A DNA stretch of 10,129 nt from an uncultured Deferribacteraceae bacterium (lineage in GTDB: Bacteria > Chrysiogenota > Deferribacteres > Deferribacterales > Mucispirillaceae), in NCBI GenBank assembly GCA_947039055.1, contig CAMQYB010000052.1:1-10129 (forward strand), in the 5' to 3' direction. Made by a program: the position numbers and the translations under genes. The notes beneath the pieces are model-generated. The model worked only from the letters and a program-made list of their open reading frames with translations. It had not been told where the DNA came from and made no database searches. Of the stretch, positions 1 through 6,551 are shown piece by piece. Positions within the stretch are counted from its first letter, which is position 1; each line of letters opens with the position of its first letter.

Positions 1-8
1 TAAGTATC

Positions 9-39
9 GTTTAGTAACTCTAATTATTGATTACTAAAC
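9..39. repeat. Inverted repeat with 9-bp arms
   Basis: GTTTAGTAA at 9-17 pairs perfectly with TTACTAAAC at 31-39 across a 13-base AT-rich loop. There is no T-run after either arm, so it is not a standard intrinsic terminator. It lies between whatever precedes the window and the plus-strand terminator at 88-117. It could be part of a 3' untranslated region or a protein-binding palindrome. Its role is unknown. Confidence 0.5.
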
Positions 40-87
40 CGTAACACAGAACAAATAGTAAATAATAAACAATAAGTTTTATAATTA

Positions 88-117
88 AGCCACCCTATTT
101 TTGGGTGGTTATTTTTT
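88..117 (+). terminator. Rho-independent terminator of a plus-strand gene left of the window
   Basis: CCACCC at 90-95 pairs with GGGTGG at 103-108 around a 7-base T-rich loop. One A-T and one G-U pair extend the stem, and an AT6 tract follows. In this AT-rich DNA such a GC-rich stem stands out. The orientation fits a transcript entering from the left edge, whose gene is not visible. On the minus strand the stem is preceded by A residues and followed by a less uniform tract, so it would be weaker for the ankyrin array running toward it. Confidence 0.8.
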
Positions 118-142
118 CACCTATTTTATTTCATCTAAATAA

Positions 143-259
143 CTATTTAATACTCTCTAAATATTTTACAATTTTACTATATCTATATTTAATCGCAATA
201 GTTAAAGCACTCTCTTTTTGATCTTTTTGATAATTAACACCCGTACATTTATCAAAAAG
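143..259 (-). pseudogene. In-frame C-terminal ankyrin remnant beyond the stop of the 260-1240 gene
   Basis: Reading the minus strand past the TAA at 262-260 in the same frame gives 38 sense codons and then TAG at 145-143. The peptide ends with ESALTIAIKYRYSKIVKYLE followed by SIK. That is a recognisable terminal ankyrin repeat, closely like the IVEYLKSKGAK ends of the neighbouring paralogues. The segment has no start codon or ribosome-binding site of its own. The likeliest reading is that the upstream gene once extended here and was cut short by a nonsense change or a small rearrangement. The residues just after the TAA do not keep exact 33-residue spacing, so a simple single-base origin is not certain. 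Confidence 0.65.
223..259. repeat. Inverted repeat with 11-bp arms just after an ankyrin gene stop
   Basis: CTTTTTGATAA at 223-233 pairs perfectly with TTATCAAAAAG at 249-259 across a 15-base loop. It starts directly after the stop codon at 260-262, so it could fold in the 3' end of the ankyrin transcript. On the minus strand it is followed by A-rich rather than T-rich sequence, so it is not a convincing intrinsic terminator. It also falls inside the in-frame ankyrin remnant and may be an accident of Lys/Asp/Gln codons. Confidence 0.4.
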
Positions 260-1240
260 TTACTGAGTTGCACCTAAACTTTCTAAAAAACCCATAACAT
301 CTATTTGACCATTGTCGGATGCGAACATTAAAGCTGTGTAACCACCACTTGTCTCAGTATGGATATCTGAACCCTGTTTCACAAGATATTTGACAATATC
401 TAAATATCCTCCACTTGAGGCTTGCATTAAAACTGTAACACCATTATTAGTTGCAATTTTAATCGAAGCTCCACTATTTATAAGAAGTTCAACAACATCT
501 TTCTTGCCAACTCCTGTTGCAGAAATCAACGCTGTGTAACCATCATAACTTTGAGCATTAACATCTGCTCCTTGCTTGATAAGATAACGCACAATATCAA
601 TTCCAGTATCTGAACTACTCACCACTGCAAAATATAGAGCCGTATTACCATCTTTATTTTTAGCATTAACATCTGCTCCATTATCTATTAGAAGTTTTGC
701 AATCTCTAACTTTCTAACCTGCATTAACGCTGTATAACCATATTTAATTTTAGCATTAACATCTGCTCCATGCTTTATTAAGAACTTTGCTATATCTAAA
801 TTTCCTTTATGTACTGCATGCATTAAAGCTGTAAATCCGTTACTACCTTTAGTTGGTATAGTATTCACATCTACACCTTTTTTTACTAAATATTTAACTA
901 CTTTTAAGTGTCCTTCTGAAGAGGCATATACAAGCGGAAGTGCTCCAAAATTGCCTTTAATATTAGCACCCTCTTTAATTAAATATTGTACTATATCTAA
1001 CTTTCCAGAAACAGCTGCAAACGCTAACGCTGTTCGATCTTCATTATCCTTAGCATTAATATTTGTACCTTGTTTAACTAAAGATTTAACCTGTTGTAAA
1101 TCACCACTCTTTGGTGTCTCTATAAACTCTCTATCTAAACGACTATCTGCACTTACATCTGAAATCGTTACAAATAAAAATAACAAAACTGAAAACATCA
1201 GCAGAGCAGAAGCTTTTAACTTATTTAAACTCAATATCAT
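260..1240 (-). CDS. Exported ankyrin-repeat protein, probably C-terminally truncated
   Basis: The product is 326 residues. I chose the ATG at 1240 over the ATG at 1258 because GGAGAG sits just upstream and the same GGAGAG-TT-ATG arrangement precedes two paralogues. Residues 1 to about 31 form a signal peptide (Lys in the n-region, then a Leu/Phe/Val-rich core, ending near DVSA), so export to the periplasm or beyond is expected. About nine ankyrin repeats of the TALxxA...IVxxLIxxGADVNAK type follow; they are protein-binding scaffolds with no enzymatic residues. The repeat around GYTALMQVRKLEIAK is three to four residues short. The protein ends in LGATQ, without the KSKGAK tail of its relatives. 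In-frame ankyrin sequence continues after the stop to 143, so truncation is likely. The partner is unknown. Confidence 0.85.
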   Translation of the reverse strand: MILSLNKLKASALLMFSVLLFLFVTISDVSADSRLDREFIETPKSGDLQQVKSLVKQGTNINAKDNEDRTALAFAAVSGKLDIVQYLIKEGANIKGNFGALPLVYASSEGHLKVVKYLVKKGVDVNTIPTKGSNGFTALMHAVHKGNLDIAKFLIKHGADVNAKIKYGYTALMQVRKLEIAKLLIDNGADVNAKNKDGNTALYFAVVSSSDTGIDIVRYLIKQGADVNAQSYDGYTALISATGVGKKDVVELLINSGASIKIATNNGVTVLMQASSGGYLDIVKYLVKQGSDIHTETSGGYTALMFASDNGQIDVMGFLESLGATQ

Positions 1241-1272
1241 AACTCTCCATAATAGCACATCTATTTCATTTA

Positions 1273-2148
1273 CTATTTTGCACCTTTGCTTTTTAGATAT
1301 TCAACAATCTCTGTGTGTCCATTTGCTTCTGCAAAACTTAATGCTGTTTCTTTTTGATTGTTTTTAATATTAACATCAGCCCCTCTTTCAACTAAGATTT
1401 TAACAATCTCTAACCTGCCATCAAACGACGCATTCATAAGTGTTGTGTATCCTTCTTTGCTCTTAATATCAACATCAGCACCTGACTCAATTAAAAAAAT
1501 TATTACATCTTTTTGATCGTATAAACCTGCTAATATCAACGAGGTAAATCCATCTTTAATCTCTTGAGCATTAACATCTGCACCATTTTCTACTAAATAT
1601 TTAACCATATCAAGAGAGCCTCTTTTTGATGCTAATATAAGTGATGTATAACCATCGTTATCGGCAATATTAATATCTGCTCCTGATTCAATCAGTAAGT
1701 TTACTGTTTTCTAATCACCATTAAATGTGGCTGTAACTAACGGTGCAAACCCTGAGTTATCCTTCGCATTTACATCTGCTCCTAAATCTATCAAATCTTT
1801 AACAACTTGATATTTACCAAGACTTGAAGCGATTATTAAAGCCGTTACACCTGCACTGTTTTTACCGTTTACATCCATGCCTGACTTAACTAAAAAACGT
1901 ACAATCTCTGACCGTCCGTAACCTGATGCTATCATTAATGTTGTTAAATCATCACTGTTAATAGTGTTAATATCTGCTCCTGCTTTTATAAGAGATTTCA
2001 CTTCATCAATCATACCTTTCTCTATTGATTTAAAAAGTTTTTCATTTAAATCTTCTTTTGCACTAACAATATCTACTGTTATAAATGAGAATAAAAACAT
2101 GCAAATTACTGATAAACTAAAAACTCCTAAACGGTTAAAAATCAACAT
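1273..2148 (-). pseudogene. Exported ankyrin-repeat protein gene interrupted by an in-frame TAG
   Basis: From the ATG at 2148 (AGAGG seven bases upstream) the frame reads a signal peptide ending near VSA at about residue 30, then ankyrin repeats. A TAG codon at 1713-1711 replaces codon 146. The same frame then continues through four more intact repeats to the KSKGAK end and a TAG at 1273. The full reading would be 291 residues with about eight repeats. The stop falls in the loop FNGD-stop-KTVNLLIESGAD, where a paralogous repeat has LYDQKDVIIFLIESGAD, so a CAG-to-TAG change is the obvious origin. The N-terminal half could still make a 145-residue, roughly four-repeat exported protein. The ATG at 1608 lies inside a repeat and has no Shine-Dalgarno, so an independent downstream gene is unlikely. 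Confidence 0.8.
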
Positions 2149-2227
2149 CCTAAAACCTCTTTATTACGACTATTATTACTGCTATTATTTTAAATAAAAC
2201 CAATTATATGAAAGTTGTTAACTGATG

Positions 2228-3253
2228 TTATTTTGCACCTTTCTTTTTCAAAAACTCTATAACTGATGGAACACCTTCATAATAATATAACTCATCTTCA
2301 CTTGCTCCAGCAAGCGTTTTTTGTGCTAATGTAAGTGCTGTTAAACCTTCATCATTCTTAGCATTCATATCTGTACCTTTTGAAATATAAAATGAAACTG
2401 CTGCTAGATTTCCGTTTTGTGCTGCAATCATTAATGCTGTTGTATTATCATTACTACGAACGTTAATATTTGCTCCTGATTTTACTAAGTAACGGATAAT
2501 ATCCATGTTTTCACCAATCCCTTCTATACTCACTGAGCTAATCATCAATGCTGTATATCCAGTTTTAATTTTTAAATTAACGTCTGCTCCTCCTGTTACT
2601 AATATCTTTACAATATCAAAAGAGCCTTCGCCTGATGCCCACATAAGTGGTGTTGAACTTTCATCTACTGGTACTCTATTAACATTAACACCTGCATCAA
2701 CTAAAGCTTTCACATAATCTGCCCTACGACCAAATACTGCAGATTGGAGTGCCGTATAAGCAGACTTACTCTTAACATCTGCTCCTGATTTGAGTAAGAA
2801 ATTTAACACATCTAACGTGCCATACTCTGAAGCCCATTTTAACGCTGTATCCTCATTTTCATCTTTAGCATTAACATCTGCTCCTGACTTGATTAGTAGT
2901 TTCACTATCTCTATGTTTCCATCTTGTGAAGCCAACATTAATGATGTTTTTCCACGTTGATTAACTGCCTCAATATCTATTCCTGATTTGATTAAAAACT
3001 CAACTACTTCTAAATGTCCATTAGTTGAGGATAGTATCAATCCTGTATCACCGTTCTCATATACAGTATTAATATCAACTCCCTGTTTTAGAAGAGATTT
3101 AACTTTATCTAAATCGCCTTTACTTGACGCATTTAAAAGTTGTATATCTAAACTAGGTTCTGATCTAACATCTGATACCATTACTAACAAAAATGATAAA
3201 ACCGAAAACATCAACACAATAAAAACTTTAAACTCATTTAAAATAAACATCAT
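2228..3253 (-). CDS. Exported ankyrin-repeat protein (largest intact member)
   Basis: The product is 341 residues. The start is ATG at 3253 with GGAGAG two bases upstream; an adjacent ATG at 3250 is an alternative with better spacing. A signal peptide covers residues 1 to about 31 (MMFILNEFKVFIVLMFSVLS, ending near VRS/EPS). About nine ankyrin repeats follow. Two contain insertions: one around SVSIEGIGENMD and one near the C-terminus with an acidic, Tyr-rich stretch (EDELYYYEG). The repeat starting at SAYTALQSA is shortened. It ends in KKKGAK. The first 57 residues and the upstream spacer are identical at DNA level to those of the next gene (3328-3924). A role in binding host or partner proteins in the periplasm or outside is inferred only from the ankyrin fold. 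Confidence 0.88.
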   Translation of the reverse strand: MMFILNEFKVFIVLMFSVLSFLLVMVSDVRSEPSLDIQLLNASSKGDLDKVKSLLKQGVDINTVYENGDTGLILSSTNGHLEVVEFLIKSGIDIEAVNQRGKTSLMLASQDGNIEIVKLLIKSGADVNAKDENEDTALKWASEYGTLDVLNFLLKSGADVKSKSAYTALQSAVFGRRADYVKALVDAGVNVNRVPVDESSTPLMWASGEGSFDIVKILVTGGADVNLKIKTGYTALMISSVSIEGIGENMDIIRYLVKSGANINVRSNDNTTALMIAAQNGNLAAVSFYISKGTDMNAKNDEGLTALTLAQKTLAGASEDELYYYEGVPSVIEFLKKKGAK

Positions 3254-3360
3254 AACTCTCCATATATACCTAATTAATTACTCTTACATATTTTTAAATA
3301 AAACATTACTACTCATTTTTATAAATACTATTTTGCACCTTTACTTTTTAGATACTCTAC
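3081..3360. repeat. 280-bp perfect direct repeat, copy 1
   Basis: By direct reading this segment is identical to 3752-4031, offset 671 bases. It spans the signal-peptide and N-terminal coding part of the 2228-3253 gene, the 74-bp spacer with its GGAGAG site, and the last 11 codons of the 3328-3924 gene. Identity ends abruptly at both sides. The conservation of a non-coding spacer along with coding DNA points to recent duplication or gene conversion rather than selection on protein. Confidence 0.95.
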
Positions 3361-3924
3361 TATATCTGCATGTTTATATTTTGAAGCTACACTCAATGCT
3401 GTATCACCCTCAATTATCTCTATGTTAATATCTGCACCAGCATCAACTAGCATACGAACAATTTCTAAATTACCTATACTTGACGAAACCATTAATGCTG
3501 TTACACCATTTACCGTATCATTGACATCTGCACCTGCTTTTATAAACATACGAACTATAATATCATTGTTTACTATAACACCTATCATCAATGACGTAAA
3601 TCCTCCCCCACCCTTAAGATTTACATCTGCTCCTGACTTTAACAATAACTCAACAACTTCAACGTGGCTACCCAAAACTTCAACGTGGCTACCCAATGCT
3701 GCTGACATTAAAATTGTAGCGTTATTCTCATCTTTAGTATTTATATCTGCACCCTGTTTTAGAAGAGATTTAACTTTATCTAAATCGCCTTTACTTGACG
3801 CATTTAAAAGTTGTATATCTAAACTAGGTTCTGATCTAACATCTGATACCATTACTAACAAAAATGATAAAACCGAAAACATCAACACAATAAAAACTTT
3901 AAACTCATTTAAAATAAACATCAT
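3328..3924 (-). CDS. Exported ankyrin-repeat protein, mosaic of its two neighbours
   Basis: The product is 198 residues. The start is ATG at 3924 with GGAGAG upstream, and the stop is TAG after KSKGAK. Residues 1-57, including the signal peptide, are identical to the downstream paralogue (2228-3253). From residue 65 onward the protein follows the upstream paralogue (3999-4565), sharing blocks such as NNATILM, LGSHVEV, VELLLKSGADVNLK and EYLKSKGAK. It has five ankyrin repeats. The second carries a seven-residue duplication (LGSHVEV twice), caused by a 21-bp tandem duplication, which breaks the 33-residue period and should add a turn to or bulge one helix. The gene lies exactly between two copies of the 280-bp repeat, so it could be lost or amplified by homologous recombination. 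Confidence 0.87.
   Translation of the reverse strand: MMFILNEFKVFIVLMFSVLSFLLVMVSDVRSEPSLDIQLLNASSKGDLDKVKSLLKQGADINTKDENNATILMSAALGSHVEVLGSHVEVVELLLKSGADVNLKGGGGFTSLMIGVIVNNDIIVRMFIKAGADVNDTVNGVTALMVSSSIGNLEIVRMLVDAGADINIEIIEGDTALSVASKYKHADIVEYLKSKGAK
3655..3696 (-). repeat. 21-bp perfect tandem duplication inside an ankyrin gene
   Basis: Bases 3655-3675 and 3676-3696 are identical and directly adjacent. The paralogue at 3999-4565 has a single copy at the matching place. The insertion keeps the frame and adds seven residues (a second LGSHVEV) within one ankyrin helix. It is probably a replication-slippage product. Confidence 0.92.
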
Positions 3925-4031
3925 AACTCTCCATATATACCTAATTAATTACTCTTACATATTTTTAAATAAAACATTACTACTCATTTTTATAAATACT
4001 ATTTTGCACCTTTACTTTTTAGATACTCTAC
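3752..4031. repeat. 280-bp perfect direct repeat, copy 2
   Basis: This is identical to 3081-3360. It spans the 5' coding part of the 3328-3924 gene, the 74-bp spacer and the last 11 codons of the 3999-4565 gene. The bodies of the flanking genes outside the repeat are clearly diverged at the nucleotide level, so the identity is confined to this block. Confidence 0.95.
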
Positions 4032-4565
4032 AACTTTAACATTGCCTTCACGCACAGCGTAACTTAGAGCCGTATTACCATCTTTATCTTTAAGATTAAC
4101 ATCTGCACCAGCTTCAACAAGCATGCTAACTATATTAATATTGCCGATCTCCGATGCAACAATCAAAGCTGTTTTATCATTTATTGAATCATTAACTTTA
4201 GCACCTGCCTTCAAAAACATACGTACTAAAATATCACTGTTCGCTAAAACTCCTACCATTAATGATGTAACACCTGCCTCTCCTTTAAGATTAACATCTG
4301 CTCCTGACTTTAATAGCAACTCTACAACTTCAACATGGCTACCAAGAGCTGCTAACATTAAAATCGTAGCATTATTATCATCTTTAGCATTTATATCTAC
4401 ACCTTGATTTATAAGCGATCTAACTTTACTCAAATTGCCATCGTATGCAGCAGTTATCAACTGATCATTAAGGCTTACTTTTGCCTCACTCATCGTTGTA
4501 AATAAAAATGTAAACATAAAAACTAACAACACCGTAAAAATTTTTAAACGACTAAACATTAACAT
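3999..4565 (-). CDS. Exported ankyrin-repeat protein, first gene of the array
   Basis: The product is 188 residues. The start is ATG at 4565 with AGAGGT six bases upstream, and the stop is TAG after KSKGAK. The signal peptide is different from those of the two genes downstream (MLMFSRLKIFTVLLVFMFTF, ending near SEA at about residue 28). Five ankyrin repeats follow, with clean GADVNLK loop motifs. The third repeat is slightly degenerate (VGVLANSDILVRMFLKAGAK). As the promoter-proximal member of five same-strand genes with 32-79-bp spacers, it probably heads a transcription unit. It is the closest relative of the mosaic gene at 3328-3924. It has no enzymatic motif, so a binding function is inferred from the fold. 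Confidence 0.87.
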   Translation of the reverse strand: MLMFSRLKIFTVLLVFMFTFLFTTMSEAKVSLNDQLITAAYDGNLSKVRSLINQGVDINAKDDNNATILMLAALGSHVEVVELLLKSGADVNLKGEAGVTSLMVGVLANSDILVRMFLKAGAKVNDSINDKTALIVASEIGNINIVSMLVEAGADVNLKDKDGNTALSYAVREGNVKVVEYLKSKGAK

Positions 4566-4591
4566 ATCTACACCTCTTTATTCATAACAAT

Positions 4592-4597
4592 ATTATA
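4592..4597 (-). promoter_or_regulatory. Possible -10 element for the ankyrin array
   Basis: The minus strand reads TATAAT here, 27 bases before the ATG at 4565 and upstream of the AGAGGT ribosome-binding site. No good TTGACA-like -35 lies at the usual 16-18-base distance (the sequence there is about TAAGTA). In such AT-rich DNA a TATAAT match is weak evidence. Confidence 0.35.
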
Positions 4598-4672
4598 TAT
4601 TAAACTATCTAATATACTTATAAATCATAACATAACTATATTAGTTTTTCTAATTTTATATTTTATATATTG

Positions 4673-4703
4673 TTGATAAAACATATATATGCTACTATAC
4701 AAT
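4673..4703 (+). promoter_or_regulatory. Possible promoter for the 4759 gene and its operon
   Basis: TTGATA at 4673-4678 resembles a -35. TATACA at 4696-4701 (17-base spacing) or TACAAT at 4698-4703 (19-base spacing) could serve as -10. Transcription would start about 45-50 bases before the ATG at 4759. The surrounding AT-richness makes chance matches common. Confidence 0.35.
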
Positions 4704-4707
4704 ATAT

Positions 4708-4729
4708 GTATCTTTTATGCATTAGATAC
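4708..4729. repeat. Short inverted repeat in the leader of the 4759 gene
   Basis: GTATCT at 4708-4713 pairs with AGATAC at 4724-4729 around a 10-base loop. It lies just downstream of the putative -10 and upstream of the ribosome-binding site. It could be an operator half-site pair or a 5' UTR hairpin, and the arms are short enough to be chance. Confidence 0.3.
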
Positions 4730-4758
4730 TTAATAAAAAAAATTATATGGAGAAATCT

Positions 4759-5187
4759 ATGTTGAAAAAAGCAATCTTTACCATAGCTATATTTACACTA
4801 TTTCTACAATCTGCGTACTCTGATTTTCCTGTACCTTATAATCAATCAACCGATCTATCATTTCATGAAAATGCGATATTTGATCTGCCTGATAATAATA
4901 CTATGATCGTGAGAGTTAATCCAGAGAAACCAAAAGCTTTATACCCTTTTGAAATTATGGTAGATTTTACGAATCCTACTCAAATTATAAACGTTAGCGT
5001 TGATCTAAATATGACTATGGATATGGGTGATTTTAACTATAAACTGGGTTTTCAAAATAACCAATATAATAGAATTCTCACACTGCCTCGATGTGGAAGT
5101 GGAAGAACAAAATGGTATGCTAAAATAACTGTTAAACTTTTAGATAACACGCAAGTAGAAAAATATATGTTCTTTGATGTTATTTAA
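4759..5187 (+). CDS. Small exported protein with a Met-rich MTMDMG motif, FixH/YtkA-like
   Basis: The product is 142 residues from the ATG at 4759. I prefer this to the ATG at 4747 because GGAGA at 4749-4753 lies five bases before it. Residues 1-21 are a signal peptide (MLKKAIFTIAIF core, AYS before the cut). The mature part is about 120 residues, apparently beta-rich. It has a KPKALYPFEIMVDF strand, an MTMDMGDFNYKL motif at 85-96, and LPRCGSGRTKW at 109-119 with a single Cys. The MDMG-then-LPxC layout recalls small periplasmic FixH- or YtkA-like proteins near cytochrome-oxidase copper-delivery genes. That family link is from memory and weak. Met and Cys could bind copper. A DsbD_2/SafE-type membrane gene follows 43 bases later, which fits a maturation pair. 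Confidence 0.75.
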   Translation: MLKKAIFTIAIFTLFLQSAYSDFPVPYNQSTDLSFHENAIFDLPDNNTMIVRVNPEKPKALYPFEIMVDFTNPTQIINVSVDLNMTMDMGDFNYKLGFQNNQYNRILTLPRCGSGRTKWYAKITVKLLDNTQVEKYMFFDVI

Positions 5188-5230
5188 TTTTGGTTGCTAA
5201 ATATGAAACTGATAAAAATGACTATATAAT

Positions 5231-5863
5231 ATGTCAATCATCACTATAACATCTTTTTTCCTTATCGGATTGTCTGGAGGGTTTGGACATTGTGTACTTA
5301 TGTGCCATCCCTTCACTCTATTTATATCGACTAAATTCTCTATAAATAAAACTGGTAAAAAATTTATCATCCCTCATCTATATTATAACCTAGGAAGAAT
5401 TATTACATACACAGTCCTTGGAGCCATAGCTGGGTTTCTTGGATCTGTAATTCAGTTCGCAGGAACATTCGTTCAGGTACAAGGACTCGCTGCAATAATC
5501 GGTGGAATGCTACTTATAATATACTCTGTACTTTCATTATCTAAAATATCTATCAAGTCTATAAATATCTTTAAAAAAGTAAAAGGTATAAACTCTATTC
5601 ACCCGATCATAACTGGACTGATATTAGGACTACTGCCTTGTGGATTATCTATGGGTGCAATTATCGGTGCTGCATCATCTGAGTCTGCAATAGTTGGAGC
5701 GTTACAAACATTTGCATTCGGAGTTGGAACATCAGTTGCTATGATTACTATCGCAATCTTTGGATCGTTCGCTCTTAAATATGTGAAAATATTATCTAAA
5801 GTGTCAACCGTATTACTGCTGTTCATGGGAGCATATTTTATATACATAGGGATTACATATTAA
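5231..5863 (+). CDS. TauE/SafE (DsbD_2-type) inner-membrane protein
   Basis: The product is 210 residues and very hydrophobic, with about six membrane segments (roughly 3-25, 55-76, 84-105, 125-147, 150-178, 184-207). It shows the two family signatures: GGFGHCVLMC at 16-25 and GLLPCGLSMG at 133-142, plus a YNLGRIITYTVLGAIAGFLG segment at 52-71. Its length is typical for the short DsbD_2/SafE type, which sits beside cytochrome-oxidase and copper-handling genes and is thought to move reducing equivalents or metal. The first motif usually reads HCxxMCGP; here Gly is replaced by His26, an extra potential metal ligand. No clear Shine-Dalgarno precedes the ATG. A tiny ORF (5203-5229) ends one base before it, so translational coupling is possible. 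It is probably cotranscribed with the 4759 gene. Confidence 0.82.
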   Translation: MSIITITSFFLIGLSGGFGHCVLMCHPFTLFISTKFSINKTGKKFIIPHLYYNLGRIITYTVLGAIAGFLGSVIQFAGTFVQVQGLAAIIGGMLLIIYSVLSLSKISIKSINIFKKVKGINSIHPIITGLILGLLPCGLSMGAIIGAASSESAIVGALQTFAFGVGTSVAMITIAIFGSFALKYVKILSKVSTVLLLFMGAYFIYIGITY

Positions 5864-5950
5864 TCTTTTACGGTAAATATCATTACATTAAAATGAATAT
5901 TATATTTCCAATTACTACATCATAACTAACGCATAAAGGAGATATAATTT

Positions 5951-6529
5951 ATGGATAAAATAAAATTCTGGGATATTATTGCAATCGCAAATATCACCAA
6001 CCCATCCACTATTGAAACAGGTATCATGAATATATTAAATCAAGTTGAACAACTTAGCCGTAACGATCTAATAAAGTTTAAACGATATTATGACAACTAT
6101 AAAACACTCGCAAATAAATCGCTAATCATAGGTGTGATTGCTCTTAATTGTGGAGATAAAGATTATAGTGATACAATCAATTCTGCAAACTCTTTATTAG
6201 ATGTTTTTCTGCTTTTTGGATATGACAGATATATTCAAACCTTATTAAATCCAGATACATTTTCTGAAATCAAACAATTTGATTTCAATTCAGAGAGGTT
6301 TAATATTAAAGCGTTTAACTGTACTATTAACTATATGATATCTCAAAACGAACCTCATAAAAAATTCATCTCACTAAATAATAACCTTAACTTTTCTGAA
6401 ATTGAAAAAACCGATATCACAGGTGGTATCAAATATAGTAACGATATCAATTTTAAATGGAGTACAGTTGATGAGTTAAAAAATATACTCCCAAACACAT
6501 TCAATATTATAATAGATAAAAAAAGGTAA
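5951..6529 (+). CDS. Cytoplasmic DUF4240-like protein
   Basis: The product is 192 residues. The start is ATG at 5951 with a strong AAAGGAGA about nine bases upstream. There is no signal peptide or membrane segment. The N-terminal part (MDKIKFWDIIAIAN, LSRNDLIKFKRYYDNY, IALNCGDKDYSD, LLNPDTFSEI) follows the pattern I recall for DUF4240: an FW near the start, a Leu-Ser acidic segment, a Cys-Gly/Asp-rich turn and a final NPD motif. That family has no known function. Residues from about 110 to 192 show no recognisable motif. It lies 87 bases after the membrane protein gene, so it may be separately transcribed. Its last codons overlap the A-run of the opposing terminator. Confidence 0.75.
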   Translation: MDKIKFWDIIAIANITNPSTIETGIMNILNQVEQLSRNDLIKFKRYYDNYKTLANKSLIIGVIALNCGDKDYSDTINSANSLLDVFLLFGYDRYIQTLLNPDTFSEIKQFDFNSERFNIKAFNCTINYMISQNEPHKKFISLNNNLNFSEIEKTDITGGIKYSNDINFKWSTVDELKNILPNTFNIIIDKKR

Positions 6530-6551
6530 CAACTATATTACAGCTGTTACC
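6518..6551 (-). terminator. Rho-independent terminator of the lptA-lptB-rpoN-hpf operon
   Basis: On the minus strand GGTAACA (6551-6545) pairs with TGTTACC (6531-6525) across a 13-base loop, and seven T residues follow immediately (A-run at 6518-6524 on the plus strand). It stands about 145 bases after the hpf stop. It overlaps the end of the plus-strand gene whose stop is at 6527-6529, so it may partly serve both directions, though the plus strand has only a short AATTT after the stem. Confidence 0.75.

Noticed and set aside
1273..1608. Independent small ankyrin gene starting at the ATG at 1608
   Set aside because: The ATG is inside a repeat helix, has no Shine-Dalgarno, and the frame is open and ankyrin-like upstream to the TAG at 1711.
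1711..1713. TAG as a sense codon by genome-wide recoding
   Set aside because: rpoN and the ankyrin genes ending at 1273, 3328 and 3999 all use TAG at their proper C-termini.
3422..4039. Plus-strand 205-codon reading frame opposite the ankyrin array (and similar ones elsewhere)
   Set aside because: These are antisense shadows of repetitive coding DNA, with no ribosome-binding site and a low-complexity Ser/Thr/Pro/Ile composition.
5203..5229. Leader peptide ORF of eight codons before the 5231 gene
   Set aside because: It has no ribosome-binding site or regulatory hairpin and is too short to distinguish from chance. It is mentioned only as possible coupling.
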